Assembly (NCBI RefSeq): GCF_026625125.1
Contig: NZ_CP113097.1
Location: 5,566,001 to 5,630,000, forward strand
Direction: 5' to 3'
DNA length: 64,000 nucleotides
DNA from: Pseudomonas putida
GTDB taxonomy: Bacteria > Pseudomonadota > Gammaproteobacteria > Pseudomonadales > Pseudomonadaceae
Shown: in pieces, positions 1 to 8,993 of the stretch
Layout of the letters: each line of letters starts with the position of its first letter
How positions within the stretch are numbered: position 1 is the stretch's first letter
Position numbers and translations under genes: made by a program
Notes under the pieces: model-generated
Databases searched by the model: none
Told to the model about the DNA's origin: nothing
Seen by the model: only the letters and a program-made list of their open reading frames with translations

Positions 1-2072
1 AGCGCCGCGTCGATGCGGCATTCTTCGCCCGGTACAGCGTCAGCGCACTGCTCGAGCAGAGCGACTACTGGCTGGAGTACCAAGGCCGCCTGACCGAACC
101 GATGGTCTACGACCCGGCCAGCGACCGCTATCAGCCGATCGCCTGGGATGCAGCCTTTGCCTTGATCGCCCGTGAGCTGAACAACCTGGCAAGCCCCGAT
201 CAGGCCGAGTTCTATACCTCCGGGCGGGCCAGCAACGAAGCGGCGTTCCTGTACCAGTTGTTCGTGCGTGCATACGGCACCAACAACTTCCCCGACTGCT
301 CCAACATGTGCCACGAGGCCAGCGGCGTAGCCTTGGGGCAAAGCATCGGTGTGGGCAAGGGGACGGTCACTTTCGATGACTTCGAGCACGCCGACGCAAT
401 CTTCGTCTGGGGCCAGAACCCCGGCACCAACCACCCGCGCATGCTCGACCCGCTGCGCGATGCCGTGAAGCGTGGCGCCCAGGTGGTGTGCATCAACCCG
501 CTCAAGGAGCGCGGCCTGGAGCGTTTCCAGCATCCCCAGAACCCGCTGGAGATGCTGACCAACAGCGACCGGCCGACCAACACTGCGTTCTTCCGCCCGG
601 CGCTGGGCGGCGACATGGCGCTGCTGCGCGGCATGGCCAAATTCCTGCTGCAATGGGAGCGTGAGGCGCAGGCCAAAGGTGAGCCGGCGGTGTTCGATCA
701 CGTATTCATCGCCGAGCATGGTCACGGCGTCGATGAGTACCTGGCGGCGGTAGACGCCACCTCGTGGGCGCACATCCAGGAGCAGTCCGGCCTGGAGCTT
801 GCGGACATCGAGCTGGCGGCACGCATGTACTGCCGCGGCAAGCGGGTGATCATGTGCTGGGCGATGGGTATCACGCAGCACCGCCACTCGGTGCCTACCA
901 TCCAGGAAATCGTCAACCTGCAGATGCTGCGCGGTAACATCGGTGTGCCTGGCGCAGGGCTGTGCCCGGTACGTGGCCACAGCAACGTGCAGGGCGACCG
1001 CACCATGGGTATCAATGAGCGTCCGCCGGTGGCGCTGCTCGATGCCATCGAAAAACGCTTCAATTTCCCGGTGCCGCGGCACAATGGCCACAATACCGTC
1101 GAAGCGATCCACGCCATGCTCGACGGTCGCGCCAAGGTGTTCATCGGGCTGGGTGGCAACTTCGCCCAGGCCACCCCGGATACTGAGCGTACCGCACAGG
1201 CCCTGCGCAACTGCGCGCTGACCGTGCACATCAGCACCAAGCTCAACCGTAGCCACCTGGTCCATGGCAAACAGGCCCTGATTCTGCCGTGCCTGGGCCG
1301 CACCGACATCGACCTACAGGCCGACGGGCCGCAGGCGGTCACCGTTGAAGACTCTTTCAGCATGGTCCATGCCTCCAACGGCCAGCTCAAGCCGCTGTCG
1401 ACTCACATGCGCTCGGAGCCGGCAGTGGTTGCCGGCATCGCCGCCGCCACGTTGGGCAAAAACCCGGTCGACTGGCACTGGCTGGTGGCCGACTACAACC
1501 GTATCCGCGACTTGATCGGCGACACCATTGCAGGCTTTGCCGACTTCAACCAGCGCCTGAGCCACCCAGGCGGTTTCTACCTGGGCAACAGTGCAGCCAG
1601 CCGCCAGTGGAAGACCATCAACGGCCGCGCCAACTTCAAGGCCAACCTGCTGCCGGACACCCTGCTCGACGAGCGGGTACGCGCCAGCGGCCAGGTACCC
1701 GACCTGATCATGCAATCCATGCGCTCGCACGATCAGTACAACACCACCATCTATGGCCTGGACGACCGCTACCGTGGCGTGCGTGGCCAGCGTGACGTGC
1801 TGTTCGTCAACGAAGCCGACATCATCCGCCTGGGCTTCCAGCCGGGGCAGAAGGTCGACATCGTCTCGTTGTGGGGTGATGCGCATGTGCGCCGTGTGCA
1901 GGGTTTCACCCTGCTGCCTTTCGATATCCCGGCTGGGCAAGCGGCGGCGTACTACCCGGAAGTGAATCCGCTGATTCCGTTGGAAAGCATTGGCCAGGGC
2001 AGCCATACACCAACCTCCAAGTTCGTCGCCATCAAGTTGGAGCGGGCGCGCGACGACGGGCGAATCGTGTAA
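1..2072 (+). CDS. FdhF/YdeP-family molybdopterin oxidoreductase, 5' partial
   Basis: The frame is open from the first complete codon at base 3 and has no convincing start, so the N-terminus lies upstream of the window; the first in-window ATG, at 102, is internal. About 690 residues are visible. They show the molybdopterin oxidoreductase fold: a CSNMCHE segment, then DAIFVWGQNPGTNHPRML, and a C-terminal dinucleotide-binding domain (roughly the last 120 residues) with VNEADIIRLGF. This is typical of the soluble FdhF/YdeP formate-dehydrogenase-alpha-like group (bis-MGD cofactor, cytoplasmic), which in pseudomonads often neighbours fdhD. The physiological substrate is uncertain; formate is the default guess from the family name only. 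A hairpin follows the stop. Confidence 0.85.
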   Translation, partial: RRVDAAFFARYSVSALLEQSDYWLEYQGRLTEPMVYDPASDRYQPIAWDAAFALIARELNNLASPDQAEFYTSGRASNEAAFLYQLFVRAYGTNNFPDCSNMCHEASGVALGQSIGVGKGTVTFDDFEHADAIFVWGQNPGTNHPRMLDPLRDAVKRGAQVVCINPLKERGLERFQHPQNPLEMLTNSDRPTNTAFFRPALGGDMALLRGMAKFLLQWEREAQAKGEPAVFDHVFIAEHGHGVDEYLAAVDATSWAHIQEQSGLELADIELAARMYCRGKRVIMCWAMGITQHRHSVPTIQEIVNLQMLRGNIGVPGAGLCPVRGHSNVQGDRTMGINERPPVALLDAIEKRFNFPVPRHNGHNTVEAIHAMLDGRAKVFIGLGGNFAQATPDTERTAQALRNCALTVHISTKLNRSHLVHGKQALILPCLGRTDIDLQADGPQAVTVEDSFSMVHASNGQLKPLSTHMRSEPAVVAGIAAATLGKNPVDWHWLVADYNRIRDLIGDTIAGFADFNQRLSHPGGFYLGNSAASRQWKTINGRANFKANLLPDTLLDERVRASGQVPDLIMQSMRSHDQYNTTIYGLDDRYRGVRGQRDVLFVNEADIIRLGFQPGQKVDIVSLWGDAHVRRVQGFTLLPFDIPAGQAAAYYPEVNPLIPLESIGQGSHTPTSKFVAIKLERARDDGRIV

Positions 2073-2094
2073 CCGAACGGCACGGTTAAAAACG

Positions 2095-2127
2095 AAAAAA
2101 GCCCTGTTCCACAGGGGTTCAGGGCTT
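2095..2127 (+). terminator. Probable terminator after the FdhF-like gene
   Basis: An A-run leads into GCCCTG (2101-2106), which pairs with CAGGGC (2120-2125). A competing shorter hairpin, CCCTGT-TCC-ACAGGG, lies inside it. There is only a weak T-stretch after the stem, so efficiency is uncertain. Confidence 0.5.
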
Positions 2128-2286
2128 CGTCACAATTACCTCAGACACATGAAAAACGATAAAGTTTCACCGTTAAATCAGTAACTTAGAAAATTGTGTA
2201 CAACTCGTGCTACTCGTCGGTTTTCCGTTGCCAGCCGCCTCAAGGAACTGCAAATTCGCCCTCGTCATCCTTATGAGGCTCTCTTG

Positions 2287-2766
2287 ATGAAGAAGTACTC
2301 CTCGATTCTGTTGTTGTCTTTCAGCTTGCTAAGCGGCGTTGCCATGGCCGGTGGCAATACCGAAGCCGGCATTGGCGGCGCATTGGGTGGGGTACTCGGC
2401 TCCGTAGTGGGCAACTCCATCGGTGGTAGCACCGGCGGCGCCATTGGTGCCGGCCTTGGCGGTGCGGCCGGCGGTGCCCTGGGTGCCGACAAGCGTCAGC
2501 GTGGTGAGGCCGCCATCGGTGGCGCGCTGGGCGCTGCGGGCGGTAACGTGGTCGGTCGTTCGGTGGGCGGTACCACCGGCAGCTACATTGGTGCAGCCGC
2601 AGGCGGCGGCGCCGGTGGCGCGCTCGGTAACTACCTGGGCAACAAGGCCGATGATGACGAGCGCCACGACGATCGCCGCTACCGTCGCGGCTACGACGAC
2701 CGCCGTCATTACGACCGTGGCCGCCACTACGGCCACCGCAAGCACAAGCGCCATTGGCGCCACTGA
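2287..2766 (+). CDS. Glycine-zipper exported protein with a basic His/Arg/Tyr tail
   Basis: A 159-residue protein starting at the ATG of MKKYSSILLL; an ATG 93 nt upstream would add a non-signal-like extension. Residues 1-20 form a Sec signal peptide ending in AMA. Residues 21-115 are Gly/Ala-rich with repeated GxxxG-type glycine zippers (IGGALGGVLGSVVG and similar), as in YMGG/Rick_17kDa-like envelope proteins that insert hairpins into membranes. The last 40 residues are extremely charged and aromatic (RHDDRRYRRGYDDRRHY), suggesting binding of nucleic acid, LPS or metal. The role is unknown. It is monocistronic, with its own terminator. Confidence 0.8.
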   Translation: MKKYSSILLLSFSLLSGVAMAGGNTEAGIGGALGGVLGSVVGNSIGGSTGGAIGAGLGGAAGGALGADKRQRGEAAIGGALGAAGGNVVGRSVGGTTGSYIGAAAGGGAGGALGNYLGNKADDDERHDDRRYRRGYDDRRHYDRGRHYGHRKHKRHWRH

Positions 2767-2790
2767 TACCTGAGACCCTCCTCAGGCAGC

Positions 2791-2820
2791 AAAAGCCCCG
2801 CCCTCACCCGCGGGGCTTTT
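2791..2820. terminator. Bidirectional terminator between convergent genes
   Basis: AAAAGCCCCG (2791-2800) and CGGGGCTTTT (2811-2820) form a perfect 10-bp stem with T/A runs on both strands. It serves the glycine-zipper gene on plus and the thioesterase gene on minus. A smaller stem, CCTGAG/CTCAGG, lies at 2769-2786. Confidence 0.9.
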
Positions 2821-3261
2821 TCATGCCTGCGGCGCGAGCTGCAGGCCCGACAAGATCACCTGCAGCGCCTGCGGCAACGGTACCGGCCGACCGCTGGCGC
2901 GCTCGATAAACACCTGTACCACGGTCCCTGCCGCGCAAGCATCGGGCTCGCCCGGGCGATACAGCGCCAGCCGGAACTCCACCGTGCTACCTGCTAGGCG
3001 AGTTACGCCCAAACCCACCTCTAGCACATCCGGGAAGCCCGGCAGCGCGAAAAAGTCTGCCGCCGAACTGACCACGAACGCGGCCAGCTCACCTTCACGC
3101 AGGTCGACTTCAGCCTGCTCGACCAGAAACGCCTGGATGGCGGTTTCGAAGAAGCCATGCACGGTGGCGCCAGCAATGTGGCCGTTATGGTCGTTGTCTT
3201 GGGGGCGGGTGAGGATGGGGTGGAAGTGGGAGAAAGCGCTGCGCTGAGGGCATTCGGTCAT
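2821..3261 (-). CDS. Acyl-CoA thioesterase, 4HBT (YbgC-like) hotdog family
   Basis: 146 residues starting with MTECPQRSAF; longer upstream in-frame starts would run through a REP palindrome and are unlikely. The N-terminal TRPQDNDHNGHIAG matches the catalytic loop of 4-hydroxybenzoyl-CoA-type hotdog thioesterases, where the Asp following RPQDN attacks the thioester. A helix (GFFETAIQAFL) and a five-strand sheet follow. Length is normal for the family. It probably hydrolyses short or medium acyl-CoA in the cytosol; substrate not inferable. It converges on the glycine-zipper gene and shares its terminator. Confidence 0.85.
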   Translation of the reverse strand: MTECPQRSAFSHFHPILTRPQDNDHNGHIAGATVHGFFETAIQAFLVEQAEVDLREGELAAFVVSSAADFFALPGFPDVLEVGLGVTRLAGSTVEFRLALYRPGEPDACAAGTVVQVFIERASGRPVPLPQALQVILSGLQLAPQA

Positions 3262-3364
3262 CTGTCTGTCTCGCAAGATCGCAGGGGATGCCATCAGTGA
3301 AACAGAAATTCGGGAAGGGGTGGGTATTTCACCGCGCAGAGGCCAGCGAGAAAAGCCATTGGGC

Positions 3365-3450
3365 CCCATCGCCGGCAAGCCGGCTCCCAAAGGTCAGCGC
3401 AAAACTCAAGCGCTGCGCGGTACCTGTGGGAGCCGGCTTGCCGGCGATGG
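3365..3450. repeat. REP palindrome pair downstream of pckA
   Basis: Two inverted copies of a REP unit: 3365-3388 reads CATCGCCGGCAAGCCGGCTC plus flanks, and 3427-3450 is its reverse complement, separated by about 38 nt. Related units occur at 27579-27624, 29809-29925 and 33385-33404. The pair lies between the pckA stop and the thioesterase start and may form the 3' hairpin of the pckA mRNA. Confidence 0.85.
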
Positions 3451-3492
3451 GCTGCGAAGCAGCCCTGCTAACGCTGACTCGACTGGCTCAGC

Positions 3493-5034
3493 TTACAGCT
3501 GTGGGCCAGCAGCCTTGATGGCGTCGGACACGTCGAACTTCTTGAAGTTTTCAGTGAACAGCTTGGCCAAGCCTTTTGCAGCTTCGTCGTAGGCAGCTTT
3601 GTCAGCCCAGGTGTTGCGCGGGTTGAGCAGCTCGGTCTCGACGCCCGGAACGGCCTTCGGCACGTCCAGGTTGATGATGTCCAGGTGCTCGGTCTCGGTA
3701 CCGACCAGCGCGCCGCTCTGGATGGCAGCGATCACGCCACGGGTGGTCGGGATGCTGAAGCGCTTGCCGACACCATAGCCACCACCGGTCCAACCGGTGT
3801 TGACCAGGTACACCTTGGAGCCGAAGGCGTTGATACGCTTGATCAGCAGCTCGGCATATTCGCCTGCCGGGCGCGGGAAGAACGGTGCGCCGAAGCAGGT
3901 GGAGAAGGTCGACTTGATGCCGCCGCCCGAACCCATTTCGGTAGAGCCGACCAGCGCGGTGTAGCCAGACAGGAAGTGGTAGGCCGCCTGCTCGTTGTTC
4001 AGGATCGAAACTGGCGGCAGAACACCGGTCAGGTCGCAGGTCAGGAAGATGACCGCGTTAGGCTCGCCACCCAGGTTGGCTTCGGCGCGCTTGGCGACGT
4101 GCTCCAGTGGGTAGGCGGCGCGGCTGTTCTGGGTCAGGCTGACATCGGCGTAGTCGGCGTGCTTGTTGCCGTCGAGGACGACGTTTTCCAGCACGGCGCC
4201 ATGCTTGATGGCTTTCCAGATGACCGGCTCGTTCTTCTCGGACAGGTCGATGCACTTGGCGTAGCAGCCGCCTTCCATGTTGAAGACAACGCCTTCGCCC
4301 CAACCGTGCTCGTCATCACCGATCAGGTAACGGCTTTCGTCAGCCGACAGGGTGGTCTTGCCGGTGCCGGAAAGGCCGAAGAACAGGGTGACGTCGCCTT
4401 CTTCACCGATGTTGGCGGCACAGTGCATTGGCAGCACGTCGGCAGCTGGCAGCAGGAAGTTCTGCACCGAGAACATGGCTTTCTTCATTTCGCCGGCATA
4501 ACGCATGCCAGCGATCAGCACCTTCTTGGCGGCGAAGTTGATGATGACGCAACCGTCGGAGTTGGTGCCGTCACGCTCAGGCACGCACTCGAAGTTGGCA
4601 ACGTTGAGGACCTGCCACTGGTCGCGGCCAGCCGGGTTGAACTGCTCAGGGTTGATGAACAGGCAACGGCCGAACAGGTTCTGCCAGGCGGTCTGGGTGG
4701 TCATCTTCACCGGCAGGTAGTGCTCGGCGGCAGCCCCTACGTGAACGTAGGAAACGAAGTGATCCTGGGCGTTGTTGAACGCCTCGACGCGGTCCCACAG
4801 GGCATCGAACTTGTCGGCCGGGAACTTGCGGTTGATCGGGCCCCAGGCGATGGCGTCCTGGGTGGAAGGTTCTTCGACGATGAAACGGTCAGCCGGCGAA
4901 CGGCCAGTACGGTGCCCGGTCTCGACGACCAGTGCGCCGGTATCGGCTAGCACGCCTTCACCGCGTTGCAGCGCTTCTTTTACCAGCTCATCGACGCTCA
5001 GGTCGGTGTACACGGTGTTGTTGGCTTGCGTCAT
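3493..5034 (-). CDS. pckA: Phosphoenolpyruvate carboxykinase (ATP)
   Basis: 513 residues, the usual length for bacterial ATP-dependent PEPCK. It converts oxaloacetate and ATP to PEP, CO2 and ADP in gluconeogenesis (cytosol). The start [10 protein letters not shown] is chosen because a GGGGT element sits just upstream; an extra in-frame ATG 36 nt earlier lacks support. The kinase P-loop [11 protein letters not shown] is at residues 220-230, preceded by [10 protein letters not shown] and followed by DDEHGW (the metal-binding kinase-2 segment). GRSPADRF near residue 45 is the substrate Arg region. All catalytic motifs look intact. It is monocistronic and followed by a REP pair. Confidence 0.97.
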   Translation of the reverse strand: MTQANNTVYTDLSVDELVKEALQRGEGVLADTGALVVETGHRTGRSPADRFIVEEPSTQDAIAWGPINRKFPADKFDALWDRVEAFNNAQDHFVSYVHVGAAAEHYLPVKMTTQTAWQNLFGRCLFINPEQFNPAGRDQWQVLNVANFECVPERDGTNSDGCVIINFAAKKVLIAGMRYAGEMKKAMFSVQNFLLPAADVLPMHCAANIGEEGDVTLFFGLSGTGKTTLSADESRYLIGDDEHGWGEGVVFNMEGGCYAKCIDLSEKNEPVIWKAIKHGAVLENVVLDGNKHADYADVSLTQNSRAAYPLEHVAKRAEANLGGEPNAVIFLTCDLTGVLPPVSILNNEQAAYHFLSGYTALVGSTEMGSGGGIKSTFSTCFGAPFFPRPAGEYAELLIKRINAFGSKVYLVNTGWTGGGYGVGKRFSIPTTRGVIAAIQSGALVGTETEHLDIINLDVPKAVPGVETELLNPRNTWADKAAYDEAAKGLAKLFTENFKKFDVSDAIKAAGPQL

Positions 5035-5138
5035 GAGATACCCCATCCGGCCCGAGGCCGAGTGCTCCAAACGTTTTGTAGTTGTCTAAAAAAAACTACT
5101 ACAGCGAAAAAAGTGGCCGGATTATGCCAGAAACGCCC

Positions 5139-5192
5139 AAAAAAAGTAGGCCCCTCCTGTCGTAACTGCCCTTTTGCGCAATTCGACAGGAG
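5139..5192 (-). terminator. Terminator downstream of hslO
   Basis: Read on the minus strand, CTCCTGTCG (5192-5184) pairs perfectly with CGACAGGAG (5162-5154) across a 21-nt loop. After GGGCCTAC comes a run of seven T (5145-5139). The spacing between stem and T-run is slightly long. The element lies in the pckA leader, so it would insulate pckA from hslO read-through. Confidence 0.6.
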
Positions 5193-5196
5193 AATT

Positions 5197-5219
5197 CACT
5201 GAAATTAAACGTTTCAGTG
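5197..5219. promoter_or_regulatory. Perfect 8-bp inverted repeat overlapping the hslO stop codon
   Basis: CACTGAAA (5197-5204) and TTTCAGTG (5212-5219) are exact inverted repeats with a 7-nt spacer. The right arm contains the end of hslO including its stop. It may be a first terminator hairpin or a protein-binding dyad upstream of pckA. Confidence 0.5.
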
Positions 5220-6113
5220 GCGAGTTTCTGACGCCGTGTCAGTGCCACCACCGGCAAACAGTTGTGCCACATCGCTGGAGTCGAAGAAATAACGCTCGTT
5301 GCAGAACTGGCAATCGATCTCGACCTTGCCCCCGCACTCCTCGACCAGCTGCTTGGCATCCTGCTCGCCAAGACTGACCAGCGCATTGCCGGAACGTTCG
5401 CGCGAGCAGCTGCATTTGAAACGCAGCGGCTGGATGTCGAACAGGCGTACGGCGTCTTCATGATAGAGGCGGTGCAGCAAGGTTTCGTTGGCCTCGGCCC
5501 ACTCTTGCGGCTTGAGGGTGTTGGCCAGGGCAATCACATGCTGCCAGCTGTCCTCGCGCTCTTCTTCGTCACGCTGGCGATCCACCGGCAACTGCTGCAG
5601 CAACAGGCCGCGGGCCTTGCCGCCTTCGGCGTTGAGCCAGAAGCGCGTGTTGAGCTGCTGCGACTGCACGAAGTAGTTGGTGAAGCACTCGGCCAGGTTT
5701 TTGCCGTCGAGCTCGACGGTACCCTGGTAGCGCTGGCCCTTGACCGGGTCGATGGTCAGGGTCAGATGGCCGTCCGGCATCAGCTGAGCCAACGTCGCGT
5801 CGGCGGGGATCTGGTCCGCTTCGTATCGCGCCATGCCCCGGATGTCGCGCTCGCCCGAGCACTCCACCATCAACAGTGGGATGGGGCCGGCAGAGCGGGC
5901 CTGAAGGATCAGCAGGCCGTCGAACTTCAACGCGCCCACCAACAGCGAGGTAGCGGCCATCAGTTCGCCGAGCAATGTGGCAACGGGCTGTGGGTAGGCA
6001 TGACGAGCCAACACTGCGGCGTAGCTGTCATCGAGTGCCACCCACTCGCCGCGAATATCGCGGTCGTCGAAGATGAAACGTTGGGTGAAATCGGTATCCG
6101 GCAAATCGCTCAT
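5214..6113 (-). CDS. hslO: Redox-regulated chaperone Hsp33
   Basis: 299 residues, the normal Hsp33 length. It is a cytosolic holdase activated by oxidative unfolding. The C-terminal redox switch is visible: Cys234 and Cys236 in CSC, then Cys268 and Cys271 in CQFC, the four zinc ligands oxidised to disulfides on activation. The N-terminal domain carries the typical [13 protein letters not shown] and [13 protein letters not shown] segments. It is divergent from the PAP2 phosphatase gene, with 119 nt between the starts. A GAGCGC...GCGCTC dyad at 6187-6205 lies in that gap. Confidence 0.96.
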   Translation of the reverse strand: MSDLPDTDFTQRFIFDDRDIRGEWVALDDSYAAVLARHAYPQPVATLLGELMAATSLLVGALKFDGLLILQARSAGPIPLLMVECSGERDIRGMARYEADQIPADATLAQLMPDGHLTLTIDPVKGQRYQGTVELDGKNLAECFTNYFVQSQQLNTRFWLNAEGGKARGLLLQQLPVDRQRDEEEREDSWQHVIALANTLKPQEWAEANETLLHRLYHEDAVRLFDIQPLRFKCSCSRERSGNALVSLGEQDAKQLVEECGGKVEIDCQFCNERYFFDSSDVAQLFAGGGTDTASETRH

Positions 6114-6232
6114 AGGTTTTGGCTATCTAAAAATGATGACAAAATGGTTACACGGTATGTCTGACAATTGCGAGACCCCGTGACAGAGCGCTCACAAGGC
6201 GCTCCGATTCCTGATTGCAATAGAGGTATTTT

Positions 6233-7027
6233 ATGGACAATCGACCACTGTTAAAAGCAACGTGGTCCTGGGGCCCCTTGGCAGCCTGCACGTTGCTGCC
6301 CATCGCTCTACTGTGTTTCTGGTTATGGCCCTTTGGCCAGATCCTGTGCCTGACTTTCGACGAATGGCTGTTCCACAGCCTCAATGCACCGTTGGCCGAC
6401 AACACCGCCTGGCGCTATGTCTGGACCATCGGCAGCCTGCGGCCCTTCGACATCGTCGTTGGCCTGGTCCTTCTGGCCGTGCTGATCCGCGGCGACTGGG
6501 TGTTCAAAGCCAGCCAGGTGCGTGAAGCCTTCTTCGGCTTTCTGGTTACGCTAATCCTCTTAGTGGTGATTCGCGCGCTGTTTTCCAAGTGGGTGGATGC
6601 AATGGGCTGGCAGCATGACAGCCCATCGATGGTATTCACCAACGCTGTGCACCTGAGCGACTACTACCCGAACCTTGAGAAGGCATGGGAGCTGAAGGAC
6701 CGTTCCAGCAACAGCTTCCCGGGCGACCACGCCTCGGTGTTGCTGATCTGGGCCTTGTTCATGAGCCTGTTCAGCCGGCGCCTGGTCCAGCACCTGGTGA
6801 TCTGGGGCCTGGCGTTGCTGTTCATGCTGCCACGGCTGGTCGCAGGCGCGCACTGGGGGCAGGATGACTACATCGGTGGCTTGCTGATGGCAGTGCTGGC
6901 CTTGGGCTGGAGCTGCCATACGCCGCTAGCGGCAAAGGGTAGCGCATTGCTGGTGCGGTGGACGGCGCCATTGTTTGCCCTCGGGGCCAGGCTACCGTTG
7001 GTCGGGCGCCTGGCGGTGTTCCGCTAG
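6233..7027 (+). CDS. PAP2-superfamily inner-membrane phosphatase/phosphotransferase (LpxT-like)
   Basis: 264 residues with about six hydrophobic segments (residues 15-40, 70-90, 98-118, 167-180, 186-203, 210-225). PAP2 catalytic motifs are present: KDRSSNSFPGDHA with His166 (C2) and AGAHWGQDD with His207 and Asp211 (C3). The arrangement resembles LpxT and related enzymes that act on undecaprenyl or lipid A phosphates at the periplasmic face; the exact substrate cannot be read. The start is the ATG preceded by AGAGG. It converges with hslR over a 27-nt gap that contains a hairpin. Confidence 0.85.
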   Translation: MDNRPLLKATWSWGPLAACTLLPIALLCFWLWPFGQILCLTFDEWLFHSLNAPLADNTAWRYVWTIGSLRPFDIVVGLVLLAVLIRGDWVFKASQVREAFFGFLVTLILLVVIRALFSKWVDAMGWQHDSPSMVFTNAVHLSDYYPNLEKAWELKDRSSNSFPGDHASVLLIWALFMSLFSRRLVQHLVIWGLALLFMLPRLVAGAHWGQDDYIGGLLMAVLALGWSCHTPLAAKGSALLVRWTAPLFALGARLPLVGRLAVFR

Positions 7028-7033
7028 AGGCCA

Positions 7034-7052
7034 GGGGCTGCTGCTCAGCCCC
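7034..7052. terminator. Hairpin between convergent PAP2 gene and hslR
   Basis: GGGGCTG (7034-7040), a 5-nt loop and CAGCCCC (7046-7052), followed by TTT. It fills almost the whole gap between the two stop codons. Confidence 0.6.
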
Positions 7053-7054
7053 TT

Positions 7055-7456
7055 TCAGTCAAAATGACCGTGCAGTTGGTGAATCTGCCGCCGCTGCTTC
7101 TTGTTCGGCCGGCCGTCGGTGGTCACGCCCATCGCCCCGGCCTTGCGCAGCTCGGCTGCCTGCTCACGGCGGCGCACACTCTCCTCGGTTTCTGCGTACA
7201 GGGCCTGCGCTTCAGGCGCCCCCCTGCGTACCGCCGACAGCGCCTTGACCACCACGGTACGCTCGTCGAAACCGGTACGCAGCACGAACTCGTCACCCAC
7301 CCTCGGCTCTTTGCCAGGTTTGCAGCGCTCGCCACGGCAATGCACCTTGCCACTTTCGATGGCGGCCTTGGCCAGCGCCCGGGTCTTGTAGAACCGCGCC
7401 GCCCATAACCATTTATCCAGGCGTACCTTGTCGTCCTCTTCCGCTTTGTGTGCCAT
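7055..7456 (-). CDS. hslR: Ribosome-associated heat-shock protein Hsp15
   Basis: 133 residues. An S4 RNA-binding domain occupies residues 9-70: VRLDKWLWAARFYKTRALAKAAIESGKV is the classic S4 helix pair. It is followed by a basic C-terminal tail (NKKQRRQIHQLHGHFD). In E. coli Hsp15 binds free 50S subunits carrying nascent chains and rescues stalled complexes. The length matches the family. It stands alone on the minus strand, close to hslO, another stress chaperone. Confidence 0.95.
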   Translation of the reverse strand: MAHKAEEDDKVRLDKWLWAARFYKTRALAKAAIESGKVHCRGERCKPGKEPRVGDEFVLRTGFDERTVVVKALSAVRRGAPEAQALYAETEESVRRREQAAELRKAGAMGVTTDGRPNKKQRRQIHQLHGHFD

Positions 7457-7565
7457 CCCGTTACCTCGAATTCTGTCTTTAACCGAACTGTACTACCGTA
7501 ACTGACGGATGCAAAAAGTCCCCGCCGTGCTTACAGTTCACCACCTCATTCGCAGGGTGTGCTTC

Positions 7566-8048
7566 GTGAAGACATTTGACCATCTGACTGTAATCGGCCT
7601 GCGTGAGTGGGTCGCTTTGCCCGACCTCGGTGTGGCGGGCCTGCGCGCGAAGATCGATACCGGTGCCAGCACCTCCAGCCTGCACGCTACCGAGGTGGAG
7701 CCTTTCGAGCGCGACGGTCAGCCGTGGGTGCGCTTTACGGCCCACCTGGGTTCGGTCGTGCAATTGCGCCACCGCCGCTGCGAAGCCCCACTGGTCACGA
7801 TGAAGACCATCAAGAGCTCCAACGGCCACGCCCAGACCCGTTACGTGATCCGCACATCGTTGGCGTTGGGCGATGGCGTCTGGGAGGTAGAGTTCACCCT
7901 CGCCTGCCGCAAGAACATGCGCTACCGCCTGCTGCTGGGCTCCAAGGCGCTCATTCACGGCCAGCTGGTGGTCAACCCCGGGCTCAAGTACGTGCAAGAC
8001 AAACCGGCCTACCCGGCCACCCTATCTCCTGTCACAGGTGCTGCATGA
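7566..8048 (+). CDS. rimB: RimB-type retropepsin-like protease (ATP-dependent zinc protease family)
   Basis: The protein is 160 residues from the GTG start ([12 protein letters not shown]), which I prefer because family members begin there; an ATG at 7509 would add 19 unlikely residues. The aspartic-protease-like motif [12 protein letters not shown] lies near residue 30, and LLLGSKAL near residue 130 resembles the second conserved turn. RimB in P. fluorescens is reported to shorten the poly-glutamate tails that RimK adds to ribosomal protein S6. The stop overlaps the rimK start by 4 nt (ATGA), indicating translational coupling and supporting the pairing. Confidence 0.85.
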   Translation: MKTFDHLTVIGLREWVALPDLGVAGLRAKIDTGASTSSLHATEVEPFERDGQPWVRFTAHLGSVVQLRHRRCEAPLVTMKTIKSSNGHAQTRYVIRTSLALGDGVWEVEFTLACRKNMRYRLLLGSKALIHGQLVVNPGLKYVQDKPAYPATLSPVTGAA

Positions 8049-8950
8049 AGATCGCTGTGCTGTCGCGCAATCCGCGTCTGTATTCCACCCGCCGGCTGGT
8101 CGAAGCCGGCACTCAGCGTGGCCATGAAATGGTGGTGATCGATACCTTGCGGGCCTACATGAACATCGCCAGCCACAAGCCGCAGATCCATTACCGCGGC
8201 AAGCCGCTGGAGGGTTTCGATGCAGTGATCCCACGCATCGGCGCCTCAGTGACGTTCTACGGCTGCGCGGTGCTGCGCCAGTTCGAGATGATGGGCGTTT
8301 ACCCGCTCAACGAGTCGGTGGCCATCGCCCGTTCGCGTGACAAGCTGCGTTCGTTGCAGTTGTTGTCCCGGCGCGGCATCGGCCTGCCCATTACCGGGTT
8401 CGCCCACTCGCCGGACGACATCCCCGACCTGATCCAGATGGTCAATGGCGCCCCACTGGTCATCAAGGTACTGGAAGGCACGCAAGGCATCGGCGTGGTG
8501 TTGTGCGAGACGACCCAAGCAGCCGAGTCAGTGATCGAAGCGTTCATGGGCCTGAAACAGAACATCATGGTTCAGGAGTACATCAAGGAGGCCGGCGGTG
8601 CCGATATCCGCTGCTTCGTGGTAGGCGACAAGGTGATTGCTTCGATGAAGCGCCAGGCCAAACCAGGCGAGTTCCGCTCCAACCTGCATCGGGGCGGTGT
8701 GGCCAGCTTGATCAAGATCACGCCCGAAGAACGTATAACCGCCATTCGTGCCGCCAAGGTGATGGGCCTGAGTGTGGCGGGGGTGGATATTCTGCGCTCC
8801 AACCACGGCCCGCTGGTGATGGAGGTGAATTCCTCACCGGGGCTGGAAGGTATCGAGGTGACAACCGGCAAGAACGTGGCCGGTATGATCATCGAGCATC
8901 TGGAGAAAAATGGCGGGCCGAATCAGACCCGGACCAAGGGCAAGGGCTGA
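8045..8950 (+). CDS. rimK: Ribosomal protein S6 alpha-L-glutamate ligase
   Basis: 301 residues, normal for RimK. This ATP-grasp enzyme adds glutamates to the C-terminus of ribosomal protein S6. The ATP-grasp core is visible: [17 protein letters not shown] (ATP-binding loop), [20 protein letters not shown], and the Mg-binding [14 protein letters not shown] near the C-terminus. The start ATG overlaps the rimB stop. In pseudomonads RimK activity responds to c-di-GMP and affects proteome and motility; that link is literature knowledge, not visible here. It converges with envZ. Confidence 0.95.
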   Translation: MKIAVLSRNPRLYSTRRLVEAGTQRGHEMVVIDTLRAYMNIASHKPQIHYRGKPLEGFDAVIPRIGASVTFYGCAVLRQFEMMGVYPLNESVAIARSRDKLRSLQLLSRRGIGLPITGFAHSPDDIPDLIQMVNGAPLVIKVLEGTQGIGVVLCETTQAAESVIEAFMGLKQNIMVQEYIKEAGGADIRCFVVGDKVIASMKRQAKPGEFRSNLHRGGVASLIKITPEERITAIRAAKVMGLSVAGVDILRSNHGPLVMEVNSSPGLEGIEVTTGKNVAGMIIEHLEKNGGPNQTRTKGKG

Positions 8951-8956
8951 GGTTTC

Positions 8957-8975
8957 GGGGCTGCCGTGCAGCCCC
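8957..8975. terminator. Hairpin between convergent rimK and envZ
   Basis: GGGGCTG (8957-8963), a 5-nt loop and CAGCCCC (8969-8975). The stem is the same as at 7034-7052, but there is no T-run. Confidence 0.5.
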
Positions 8976-8993
8976 GTCGTCGGCAGCGAAAGC

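Noticed and set aside
3685..4950. 421-codon plus-strand frame
   Set aside because: Antisense to pckA with all catalytic motifs on the minus strand; low-complexity translation rich in Val, Gly and Asp.
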